Shown piece after piece: positions 1 to 5,802 of a DNA stretch of 7,107 bases. The position numbers were made by a program, and so were the translations under genes. The stretch is from Acidobacteriota bacterium (GTDB lineage Bacteria; Acidobacteriota; Terriglobia; Acidiferrales; UBA7541), in contig QHYO01000475.1 in the NCBI GenBank assembly GCA_003224135.1, positions 1-7,107 on the forward strand. Direction: 5' to 3'. The notes beneath the pieces are model-generated. The model searched no databases and was not told where the DNA came from. It was given only the letters and a program-made list of their open reading frames with translations. The first letter of the stretch is position 1, and each line of letters opens with the position of its first letter.

Positions 1-604
1 GTGCGCGGGTATTACGACCTACAATGCTCTACGCAACGCCGGGTTGCGCGGCGGAGACTTGGTCGCTGTGCACGGCATTGGTGGCCTGGGGCATCTGGGG
101 ATCCAGTTTGCGCGGCACATGGGATTCCGTACGGTCGCCATCGGGCGCGGAGGCGAGAAGGAAAAGCTCGCGAAGGAATTGGGCGCACATGTCTACATCG
201 ATACGGCCGTCGATGATGCTGCAGCAACACTGCAGCGTATGGGCGGAGCCCGAGCTATTCTCGCAACAGCCCCCAGCGGCAATGCTATGGGGCCGCTCGT
301 GTCCGGTCTTGCAGCCCGCGGGAAGTTCATCGTGGTGGGTGTACCGCAGGACCAGATGCAATTGAGCGCGTTCCCGCTTGTCTTTGGAGGGCGCTCGATT
401 TACGGCTCACTCGCCGGCACGGCGATTGATACCGAAGACGCCCTTGCCTTCAGCGTCCTCGAGAATATCCGCCCGATGATCGAGACAGTTCCTCTCGAAG
501 AGGCTGCTGATGGTTACGCGCGTATGATGCAAGGCAAAGCGCGGTTCCGCATGGTGCTGGTTACAAAGGACGGAGTCGCGCGAGAAGCATCGACCAACGG
601 ATAA
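1..604 (+). CDS. Zinc-type alcohol dehydrogenase, C-terminal part (cut by window edge)
   Basis: This is the C-terminal 200 residues of a medium-chain NAD(P)-dependent alcohol dehydrogenase, which interconverts alcohols and aldehydes or ketones in the cytoplasm. The frame is already open at base 2, where it reads CAGITTYNALRNAG, the family segment at the junction of catalytic and cofactor domains. The Rossmann nucleotide-binding loop follows (VHGIGGLGHLG), then the rest of the coenzyme domain, and the C-terminal stretch LEEAADGYARMMQGKARFRMVL, a hallmark of zinc-type ADHs. An ATG at base 44 lies inside the domain and is not the real start. The family is usually about 340 residues, so roughly 140 N-terminal residues, including the catalytic zinc ligands, lie outside the window. 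Zinc dependence is therefore inferred from subfamily resemblance. The stop is TAA at 602-604. The true substrate cannot be told. Confidence 0.93.
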   Translation, partial: CAGITTYNALRNAGLRGGDLVAVHGIGGLGHLGIQFARHMGFRTVAIGRGGEKEKLAKELGAHVYIDTAVDDAAATLQRMGGARAILATAPSGNAMGPLVSGLAARGKFIVVGVPQDQMQLSAFPLVFGGRSIYGSLAGTAIDTEDALAFSVLENIRPMIETVPLEEAADGYARMMQGKARFRMVLVTKDGVAREASTNG

Positions 605-1170
605 ACGGCTCTGCCGCTCAGAATCTCGAAGCTGGCAAGGTGCCGAAGCGTTGACGTCGGTCGAGACGCTAATCTCGTGCCACCGTTCTCGATTCTCTGC
701 GCGTGTCGCTTGGGCTCGTCAGAGCGTACCGAACGGCGTCACTCCCTGGTAGGAGATGTGCGGGCAGACTATCGCTGGCCGCCAGACAAAGCATGACCCG
801 AGCCACCTTGACCGGATCGCTGGTTTCGCAAGAACACCTGCAATCATTGCCTTGAAGTTTCCTGTTTCCTGGAAGGACGCTGCGAAATTGCACTGCTTAT
901 CGTACCGCCCACAGATTTCTCGCGCGGCTGGGGGGACCTTTGCAGGGAATCTGTAAGGCTTTTAGACGCCCTGGTAAACCAAGGCGACAAATGCGCCGGG
1001 CGCTATGAAAGACTTGCTCCATTCCTCATCCGTGCGAGTGCCAGGCTTGGCGTGAAATTTCAGCTGGAGCCGTTCTGACCATGTGTTGCTCCTGGTTCGA
1101 TCTCGCTTAGGATTATTCGGCAATCTCGGTCTCCCTGGCGTGAAATCAAACCGATATCTATGGAATCGTT
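605..1170. other. Intergenic stretch with no convincing gene
   Basis: These 566 bp lie between the 3' end of the alcohol dehydrogenase and the 3' end of the DUF1348 gene. Short frames with start codons on either strand (for example 669-893 minus and 756-956 plus) give proteins with no recognisable motifs and look like chance. The only stretch that drew attention is a plus frame open from 812 to 1078 without a usable start codon, listed separately. I see no strong stem followed by a T-tract that would serve as terminator for either flanking gene, no tRNA and no transposase signature. Confidence 0.6.
812..1078 (+). other. Start-less open frame, possible gene remnant
   Basis: The plus frame runs 88 codons without a stop between TGA at 809-811 and TGA at 1076-1078. 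Its second half contains a protein-like segment, LLDALVNQGDKCAGRYERL, then LAPFLIRASARLGVKF. There is no ATG, GTG or TTG at the beginning and no ribosome binding site, so it is not a complete gene. A separate frame just upstream begins ATG at 793 (MTRATLTGSLVSQEHLQSLP) and stops within this stretch, so a frameshifted remnant is conceivable. A run of this length is also possible by chance at this base composition. I recognise no family. Confidence 0.15.
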
Positions 1171-1638
1171 TCAGAATCCGAGGTCACTCAATCCGGGGTG
1201 CCCGTCAGGACGGCGGCCGAGCGGCCAGTGGTATTTGCGTTCTGATTCTTTAATCGGAAGATCATTGATACACGCAAGCCTCCATCGCATCAAGCCATCC
1301 CCGTTGAACTCCCAATTTTCGTTTCTGTACGATCGGTACCAAGTCCCCGAGTCGTCGTGCCACTCATACGCGAAACGCACTGCGATGCGATTCTCATGAA
1401 ACGCCCAAAGCTCTTTGATCAGCCGATAGTCCAATTCTTTCGCCCATTTGCGTGTCAGGAAGGCGACGATCTCCGCTCTTCCGTTGACGAATTCCGCGCG
1501 GTTTCTCCAGTGGGAATCCACCGTGTAAGCTTGTGCCACTTTTTCAGGATCGCGCGAGTTCCAACTATCCTCCGCCAACCGAATTTTTTGAATGGCACTC
1601 TCCCTCAAAAAGGGAGGCACTGGCGGACGTGTCGTCAT
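1171..1638 (-). CDS. DUF1348 / NTF2-like (SnoaL-fold) family protein
   Basis: This 155-residue protein belongs to the DUF1348 group of the nuclear transport factor 2-like superfamily, small cone-shaped alpha+beta barrels that bind or convert small molecules. No reaction is established for the group. Family-like stretches in order are RPPVPPF near the N-terminus, [18 protein letters not shown] (22-39), [13 protein letters not shown] (41-53), [21 protein letters not shown] (60-80), [17 protein letters not shown] (88-104), NENWEF (106-111) and the closing [18 protein letters not shown]. Length matches the family (about 150-160). The start is supported by AAGGAGA, seven bases before the ATG. The stop abuts an intergenic stretch. 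A 50-codon frame upstream ends in TGA overlapping this ATG (ATGA), so translational coupling is possible. It is not in an obvious operon with an enzyme. Confidence 0.92.
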   Translation of the reverse strand: MTTRPPVPPFLRESAIQKIRLAEDSWNSRDPEKVAQAYTVDSHWRNRAEFVNGRAEIVAFLTRKWAKELDYRLIKELWAFHENRIAVRFAYEWHDDSGTWYRSYRNENWEFNGDGLMRWRLACINDLPIKESERKYHWPLGRRPDGHPGLSDLGF

Positions 1639-1787
1639 GGCTGTTTCTCCTTCGATTCCATCGAACCGGTGTTGAATTGTTCACGCATGGACTGTACGCG
1701 TCCCCATTCGGAACTGAACGCTAGTTCGTGGGTTCTGCCAAAGAGAATACTCCTGAAAACTGTGGCGGCGGCAACCACGCTGGGCAT
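1635..1787 (-). other. Possible short ORF overlapping the DUF1348 start codon
   Basis: A minus-strand frame of 50 codons begins ATG at 1787 (MPSVVAAATVFRSILFGRTH) and ends in TGA at 1637-1635, sharing ATGA with the start of the DUF1348 gene. This arrangement is typical of translational coupling, and the DUF1348 Shine-Dalgarno AAGGAGA sits inside its last codons. The frame is closed by TAG four codons before the ATG; a GTG three codons upstream is an alternative start. The ribosome binding site before it is weak (GGGCG). The peptide has a hydrophobic N-terminal part and a charged C-terminus (ending SMESKEKQP) but no family I recognise. It could be a leader ORF, a remnant or chance. Confidence 0.2.
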
Positions 1788-1947
1788 CCAGTGCACGCCC
1801 TAGTTGGAGAATGCGCAAACTGGATTTGGCCACCATTGGCCCTTACAAGAAATCATTTATTTCTTTGGGGTTCGTTCGTTTGCTCCGGCATTGGTGTCCT
1901 CCTGTTGTCAGAGGGTCGCCAAGGCAATGCTATACCCTGCACAAGGC
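1639..1947. other. Spacer between AraC remnant and DUF1348 gene
   Basis: These 309 bp should hold the promoter of the DUF1348 gene. The proximal half is covered by the short open frame listed separately. The distal half (about 1800-1947) shows an AT-rich patch around 1848-1868 (ATCATTTATTTCTTTGGGG on the plus strand) but no pair of hexamers I would defend as a promoter and no inverted repeat that stands out. Plus-strand frames crossing it have no family motifs and are taken as chance. Confidence 0.5.
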
Positions 1948-2150
1948 CTAGGCGTTCGAGCTGACGCGATGGGCATGCACAGCCCGCCATTCACCCGGAG
2001 ACGTACCCTCCCACTGGTGAAACGCGCGGAAAAACGAGTTCGCATCTTCGTAGCCCAGAAGATAAGCGGTTTCATTCAACTCCAGCGAGGAATGCAGCAG
2101 ATAATGTTGCGCGAGTTCGCGTCGCGCCTCTTCGATCAACTGCTGATTTT
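1948..2150 (-). pseudogene. AraC-family transcriptional regulator, C-terminal remnant
   Basis: The minus frame encodes the last part of an AraC/XylS-type DNA-binding domain: QQLIEEARRELAQHYLL (linker helix), then the second helix-turn-helix LELNETAYLLGYEDANSFFR and the signature FHQWEGTSPGEWR, ending HAHRVSSNA and a stop. A functional member would carry about 200 or more preceding residues (a sensor domain) and a first helix-turn-helix with the consensus leading into 'SFQQLL'. Here the resemblance stops at about base 2150. The frame continues open to an ATG at 2274, but those 42 residues (MPASSVPIAGNHFRLF...) do not look like AraC. The sequence on the far side belongs to the aldolase upstream region. 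I infer a 5'-truncated, non-functional gene left by a deletion or rearrangement with a junction near 2150. A short ORF producing a single-HTH peptide cannot be excluded but is unlikely to work as a regulator. Confidence 0.8.
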
Positions 2151-2204
2151 CATGGGGTCGCACTTTGTGGGTTCCGTGAACCGTTGCCCCCAGCCTCGAG
2201 CCAA

Positions 2205-2233
2205 TTGACATACATATATAAGGATGAAATAAA
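2205..2233 (+). promoter_or_regulatory. Candidate promoter for the aldolase gene
   Basis: A perfect -35 consensus TTGACA (2205-2210) is followed after 17 bases by AATAAA (2228-2233), a 4-of-6 match to the -10 consensus, in an unusually AT-rich patch (TACATATATAAGGATGAAAT). Transcription would begin near 2240 and leave a leader of about 95 bases before the aldolase ATG. Spacing and orientation fit a housekeeping sigma-70 promoter. Many non-enteric bacteria have looser promoters, so this is a motif-based suggestion only. Confidence 0.4.
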
Positions 2234-2333
2234 CGAAAATGGTTGCCCGCTATTGGAACGCTGCTGGCCGGCACCAGCGTAGAGCTTTTCTAGCCCGGGA
2301 CTCACAAGCCGTGGACGAGAGGATCTTAACCAC

Positions 2334-3221
2334 ATGCATTCATTGCGAAATCTCTTGCAGGAAGCCCAAGGAAATGGCGTGGCGATCGGCCACTTCAACA
2401 TCTCTGACCTGGTTCTATTGAAAGCGGTGTTCGCAGCCGCGCGGGAACTGAACGTTCCAGTCTTGGTTGGTTTGTCCGAAGGCGAGCGTGAGTTTGTGGG
2501 AGTTCGCCAGATTGCGGCTTTCGTTCGAAGTCTGCGCGAGGAATTCGACTTCCCCATTTTTCTTAACGCAGACCATACGCACTCTCTCGCAAAGGGGGTG
2601 GAAGCTGCAAAAGCCGGGTTTGATTCCATTGTCTTTGATCTGTCGGCCTTACCCATCGAGGAAAATGTGCGCCAAACCAAGCAGGCTGTAGAAGCGCTCA
2701 AAGCGATCAATCCTTCCGTGCTAGTAGAGGGAGAAATCGGAGACATCGGGACTGGCTCTGAGATACACGAATCATCTCCCGATGTGGTTAAGGGGCTCTC
2801 GACCCCGGGAGAAGCGAAACATTTCGTCGAGAGCACGGGAGTGGACATCCTGGCACCGGCCGTTGGCAATACGCATGGAATGCTCAGGAGCATGGTACAG
2901 GGAGAAACGAAGAAGCACCTGGACATCGAGAGAATCGTTGGCATCAAACGAGCGGCGCAGGTTTTCATAACTCTTCATGGCGGCTCAGGAACTGATGATG
3001 AAGACTTGCGCAAAGCAATCGCAGCAGGAATCAATATTATCCACATCAATACGGAACTTCGCGTCGCGTGGAGACATGGTTTGGAACACGGTTTAAGCAC
3101 GCACCCAGGCGAAGTCGTGCCATACAAGATTCTGCCGCCCGCCGTGGAAGCAGTAAAACAGGTAGTTGGCTCGCGCTTGAGGCTGTTCAAGGGTGGACGG
3201 CACGCCGCTCAGGGAGCATAG
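2334..3221 (+). CDS. Class II ketose-bisphosphate aldolase (FbaA/GatY/KbaY-like)
   Basis: This 295-residue enzyme belongs to the zinc-dependent class II aldolases, which reversibly cleave ketose 1,6- or tagatose-bisphosphates to dihydroxyacetone phosphate and an aldehyde in the cytoplasm. Visible motifs are GHFNISD (19-25), the catalytic Asp and zinc His in NADHTHS (D80, H81), the conserved acidic strand VEGEIGDIGTGSE (131-143, E132), the second zinc His in AVGNTHGML (H181), the third in the phosphate-binding loop LHGGSG (H215), and the closing phosphate/substrate loop HINTELR (237-243). All expected metal ligands are present. The usual LHLDH is replaced by LNADH and the family's AxGTAHG by AVGNTHG, so it belongs to a divergent branch; the sugar phosphate used is uncertain. 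The ATG follows GAGAGGA with a 10-base gap. It is alone on its strand, convergent with the epoxide hydrolase, with no kinase or transporter beside it. Confidence 0.93.
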   Translation: MHSLRNLLQEAQGNGVAIGHFNISDLVLLKAVFAAARELNVPVLVGLSEGEREFVGVRQIAAFVRSLREEFDFPIFLNADHTHSLAKGVEAAKAGFDSIVFDLSALPIEENVRQTKQAVEALKAINPSVLVEGEIGDIGTGSEIHESSPDVVKGLSTPGEAKHFVESTGVDILAPAVGNTHGMLRSMVQGETKKHLDIERIVGIKRAAQVFITLHGGSGTDDEDLRKAIAAGINIIHINTELRVAWRHGLEHGLSTHPGEVVPYKILPPAVEAVKQVVGSRLRLFKGGRHAAQGA

Positions 3222-3286
3222 CGCCAGGCTTGGGTGGTTCCCAACTTGAAGCGATCCAGGTTTCGCTGCGCCTAAACGCTTCGGAC
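3222..3286. terminator. Convergent gap with a short hairpin, possible weak terminator
   Basis: The 65-bp gap lies between the stop codons of two convergent genes, aldolase (+) and epoxide hydrolase (-), so transcripts from both sides should end here. A perfect inverted repeat TTGGG-TGGTT-CCCAA (3230-3244) begins nine bases after the aldolase stop and could form a 5-bp stem with a 5-base loop. No T-run follows on either strand, so it is not a standard intrinsic terminator; Rho-dependent ending is equally possible. Confidence 0.25.
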
Positions 3287-4438
3287 CTATCGCAATGGCC
3301 TGAAGAACTCCCGCAAATCCTTCGCAAGCAACTCCGGCTGCTCCATCGCCGCAAAGTGCCCGCCCTCAGGCATCACCGTCCAGCGTACGATATTCAAGCC
3401 GCGCTCCGCCAATGCCCGCGGCGGCATGGCAATCTCCTTGGGAAAGACTGCAACAGCGACTGGAGGGTCGACACGGTTGCTGAGCGAGAGGCTCAGCGGC
3501 CGCTGTCGCGACTCGTAGTACAGGCGTGCGGACGAAGAAGCCGTTTCCGTGACCCAATAGATCATGATGTTGGTCAGGAGCTCGTCACGGGTAAAGATGC
3601 TTTCGACATTGCCTGCACAATCGCTCCAAGTCCGAAATTTTTCGACGATCCAAGCTGCGAGTCCAACGGGAGAATCATTCAAGCCGTAACTCAGGGTTTG
3701 CGGCTTGGTTGCTTGTTGATGGCTGTAGCCGCCTTCGGTATCCCACCACGCGCGGAGTTGTCCGAGATAGGCACTCGCAATCTCATCCTCCGGCTGTACG
3801 TTCAGCGTGCCTCCGAGCAGAAAACGCCCCGCGATGTAGTTCAAATGAATCCCAATCATGCTCTCAGCGTGATCAAGTCCAAGCGCGATCGAAACGGCCG
3901 AGCCCCAGTCTCCGCCCTGCGCTGCGAAGCGCTCATAGCCGAGCTCCTGCATCAGTCGCACCCAGAGTGCCGCAATTTTCTTCGGATCCATTCCTCTGTC
4001 GCGCGGACGGTCGGAAAACCCATAGCCTGGCAATGACGGCACAATCACATCAAACGCATCTTCTGCCCTGCCGCCATGTGCCGCGGGATCGGTCAGCAGC
4101 GGAATGAGCTTCAGCATCTCGACAAAGCTTCCAGGCCATCCATGCGTCACGATGAGCGGTAGAGGCGCTGGCCCTTTCCCGCGCACATGTACAAAGTGAA
4201 TATGGATTCCGTCGAGGGCGATGCGAAACTGCGGCAGCTGGTTCAATCGCGTCTCTTCGCGCCGCCAGTCGTAGCCATGACGCCAATACTCAGCCAGCGA
4301 GCGCATGTAAGCGAGATTCGAGCCTAACTCCCAACCCGCACTGTCAAGCTCATCCGGCCAGAGCGTGGTATCGATACGATGCGCTAAATCCGCAATTACA
4401 GAATCCGGGACCCGAATCGCAAATGTTTCTGCAGCCAT
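3287..4438 (-). CDS. Epoxide hydrolase, EPHX1/microsomal type
   Basis: This 383-residue alpha/beta-hydrolase adds water to epoxides to give vicinal diols, through a covalent ester on an aspartate. The N-terminal EHN domain (about 4-110) is recognisable from FAIRVPDSVIADLAHRI and the segment TLWPDELDSAGWELG. The oxyanion-hole motif HGWPGS is at 99-104, the nucleophile elbow GGDWGS gives D177, the charge-relay acid is probably E335 in FPKEI, and the base is H361 in GGHFAAMEQPELLAKDLREFF. The cap tyrosines that activate the epoxide oxygen correspond to Y238 (GGYSH) and Y307/308 (RLYYE), by comparison with the mammalian microsomal enzyme from memory. There is no N-terminal membrane anchor, so it should be cytosolic. 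The ATG follows GGAGGG with an 11-base gap. It lies downstream of the SDR on the same strand but 277 bp away, so co-transcription is uncertain. Substrate is unknown; epoxide detoxification or terpenoid/aromatic catabolism would fit. Confidence 0.95.
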   Translation of the reverse strand: MAAETFAIRVPDSVIADLAHRIDTTLWPDELDSAGWELGSNLAYMRSLAEYWRHGYDWRREETRLNQLPQFRIALDGIHIHFVHVRGKGPAPLPLIVTHGWPGSFVEMLKLIPLLTDPAAHGGRAEDAFDVIVPSLPGYGFSDRPRDRGMDPKKIAALWVRLMQELGYERFAAQGGDWGSAVSIALGLDHAESMIGIHLNYIAGRFLLGGTLNVQPEDEIASAYLGQLRAWWDTEGGYSHQQATKPQTLSYGLNDSPVGLAAWIVEKFRTWSDCAGNVESIFTRDELLTNIMIYWVTETASSSARLYYESRQRPLSLSLSNRVDPPVAVAVFPKEIAMPPRALAERGLNIVRWTVMPEGGHFAAMEQPELLAKDLREFFRPLR

Positions 4439-4540
4439 TCAGCCAAGGCCCTCCGCAAAAGTACGGCTTCCGAAGAGATGTCTGACCAGGCATCCCAGTC
4501 ACATCATTCAAGGTAGCTTGCCCCACTACTTTTGAACGCA

Positions 4541-4693
4541 TCAACGAATGGCGGCCAGAAATTCGTCGACCGTCAGAACCTCGTGGCCAAAGGTCGGATA
4601 TGAGATTTCCAAGGCAGCCAAGTGAGCTACTTTGTTGAGCACCGCAGCCGCATCTGTGAGGAACGTCAGAAGGTGGCCCCTCGATCCGTCGTT
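4541..4693 (-). other. Unrecognised 50-codon open frame, possible gene remnant
   Basis: Between the SDR stop and the epoxide hydrolase start, a minus frame is open for 50 codons (closed upstream by TGA at 4696-4694, ending TGA at 4543-4541). The product reads like a real protein C-terminus: LLTFLTDAAAVLNKVAHLAA followed by LEISYPTFGHEVLTVDEFL and AAIR. It has amphipathic helix-like spacing and a sensible composition, but no ATG, GTG or TTG start at its beginning. A second frame just upstream (NDGISVETTDRGATF) enters it out of phase. I read it as the possible 3' end of a decayed gene or a frameshifted one. I cannot assign a family. The rest of this 277-bp spacer (4439-4540 and 4694-4715) shows only the epoxide hydrolase ribosome binding site. 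Confidence 0.3.
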
Positions 4694-4715
4694 TCAACGC
4701 TAATGCCGTCGTTGG

Positions 4716-5458
4716 TTAGGCGTTCGTGCCACCGTCGACAGTCAGGTTCGCACCGGTGATATACGACGCCTCTGGACCAGCCACGAACGCTACCAACGCG
4801 GCGACTTCGTCAACAGACCCGTAGCGGCCGAGCGCTGTGAGGCCTTCTGGGGTACCGCCCAATCGCCCGCGGCGGGATTTAAATCCGTGTCGATCGGACC
4901 TGGCTGGATATTGTTGACGGTGATGCCCCGGGTCCCGACCTCTCTGGACAAGCCCTGAGTGAACATCTTGACGGCTCCCTTCGTGGCCGAGTAGGGCACC
5001 AGGCCGGGCGTCATGAGACGCTCGCCAACGCACGACCCGATCATGATGATGCGACCGCCGCTCTTCATGTGCTTCAGCGCTGCCTGCGTCGCGATGAAGG
5101 TGCCGCGGACATTGATGTGAATCACGCGGTCCAGTTCCTCCAGCGTGGACTCCTCGAACCTCTTCGGGATGGCCGTGCCGGCATTGTTCACAAGCACATC
5201 AAGTCGGCCGAAGGTCGCGACGGTCTTTTCGACCGCGGCTTTGCTGGCATCGGCATCGGCGCCGTCCGCCTGAATCGCGATCGCCTTTCCGCCGGCGCGT
5301 TCAATCTCCTTGACGACCGACGCGGCCGCGTCGGTACCTTTCGTATATGTGATGGCCACGTTCGCTCCGTCCGCGGCTAGACGCTTGGCGATTGCAGCAC
5401 CAATGCCGCGCGAGCCGCCCGTAATGAGTGCAATCTTCCCTTCTAGTTTCTTGGACAT
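4716..5458 (-). pseudogene. SDR family oxidoreductase (FabG-like), broken by a frameshift
   Basis: This is a classical short-chain dehydrogenase/reductase that would reduce a carbonyl or oxidise an alcohol with NAD(P)H. The first frame gives the cofactor motif TGGSRGIG (13-20), NNAG (91-94), N116, and the catalytic S142, Y156 and K160 in YSATK, then PGPIDTD (186-192). After residue 206 (AVPQKA) it drifts into [16 protein letters not shown] and stops at 4790. The expected C-terminus, [19 protein letters not shown] and [15 protein letters not shown], continues in another minus frame to TAA at 4716. The break falls at about 4839-4840, where one base is missing; restoring it gives about 247 residues, the family norm. 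The ATG is well supported by AAGGAGA seven bases upstream. Lack of an acidic residue after the second strand suggests NADPH preference. It is divergent from the LysR gene, its likely regulator. The break could be a true mutation or a sequencing error. Confidence 0.9.
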
Positions 5459-5585
5459 TCTTTTTCTCCTTTGTTGCTGAGTTGTTCCGAACCTAAGGGT
5501 TCTGGCAAATGACCTGCATCCCGGGGTCTGACAGCTCTCGTCCGAGTGCCCTAGATAAGACGCCGATGCTCGAAATCGCTATGAA

Positions 5586-5604
5586 GGTGTAGAAATTTTT
5601 CACC
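5586..5604. promoter_or_regulatory. Imperfect palindrome, candidate LysR operator
   Basis: GGTGTAGAAATTTTTCACC has perfect GGTG/CACC ends and an AT-rich middle, with 14 of 18 positions symmetric. This interrupted dyad with an AT-rich core is the general shape of LysR-type binding sites, though it is not an exact T-N11-A box. It lies 128 bp upstream of the SDR start codon and about 200 bp upstream of the LysR start. Confidence 0.4.
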
Positions 5605-5652
5605 GCTATCTCGCCAACTGTCCGAATTCATGTCTCTACCCTTGATCTAGAG

Positions 5653-5671
5653 CCATGCTGACTGGGCATGG
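5653..5671. repeat. Inverted repeat CCATGC-7-GCATGG
   Basis: Perfect 6-bp arms CCATGC (5653-5658) and GCATGG (5666-5671) are separated by TGACTGG. It sits in the SDR/LysR control region, 49 bp to the LysR side of the GGTG/CACC palindrome, and could be a second protein-binding site or a leader hairpin. Confidence 0.3.
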
Positions 5672-5791
5672 GTCCACGTCTCTCTAGCCGCTTGTCGCAG
5701 TCTCAGATCACCTCATCTGATGCAAGAATCGGCTTTTTGTATCGTCTTTGGAGGATACTTTGTAAGCTTGACAGCGATGCTTTCAGAGCAT

Positions 5792-5796
5792 GGGAG
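5792..5796 (+). promoter_or_regulatory. Ribosome binding site fixing the LysR start at GTG 5803
   Basis: GGGAG ends six bases before GTG at 5803, the codon from which the LysR protein reads VELRHLRYFVAVAE, the normal N-terminus of the family. A longer reading from ATG 5668 adds 45 residues with no family resemblance. Immediately before the site is a perfect inverted repeat ATGCT-TTCAG-AGCAT (5777-5791), which could shape access to it. Confidence 0.6.
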
Positions 5797-5802
5797 TGCG
5801 AA

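Larger units (their letters stand above)
5459..5802. promoter_or_regulatory. Divergent control region between SDR and LysR genes
   Basis: These 344 bp separate the SDR start (-) from the LysR start (+), the classic layout in which a LysR-type regulator binds the shared region to control itself and the neighbour. The SDR side carries its ribosome binding site (AAGGAGA on minus, 5472-5466). Two inverted repeats at 5586-5604 and 5653-5671 are listed separately. The hexamer CGCTAT occurs at 5577-5582 and again at 5604-5609, flanking the first. I could not place -35/-10 pairs with confidence for either gene. Confidence 0.5.

Noticed and set aside
1357..1803. A 148-codon plus-strand frame opposite DUF1348
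   Set aside because: The minus strand encodes a well-matching DUF1348 protein with a strong Shine-Dalgarno; the plus product has no recognisable motif.
2211..2222. TATATA/TATAAG as the -10 box paired with TTGACA at 2205
   Set aside because: It is only 4-6 bases from the -35 hexamer, far too close; AATAAA at 17 bp is used instead.
2150..2968. A 272-codon minus-strand frame
   Set aside because: It is antisense to the class II aldolase, whose metal-binding motifs are intact; the product is serine/proline-rich low-information sequence.
3068..4036. A 322-codon plus-strand frame
   Set aside because: It lies opposite the epoxide hydrolase, whose catalytic motifs are clear; its own product has no family motifs and it overlaps the aldolase end.
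4830..4850. Programmed ribosomal frameshifting in the SDR
   Set aside because: There is no X-XXY-YYZ slippery heptamer, A-run or obvious downstream structure at the break; SDRs are not known for this.
5768..5796. TTGACA at 5768-5773 as a -35 box for LysR
   Set aside because: At 17-bp spacing the -10 position reads TGGGAG and overlaps the ribosome binding site; transcription would begin at or after the start codon.
5668..5802. Extended 45-residue N-terminus for the LysR protein
   Set aside because: The extra residues do not match the family; GTG 5803 with GGGAG upstream gives the normal ELRHLRYF start.
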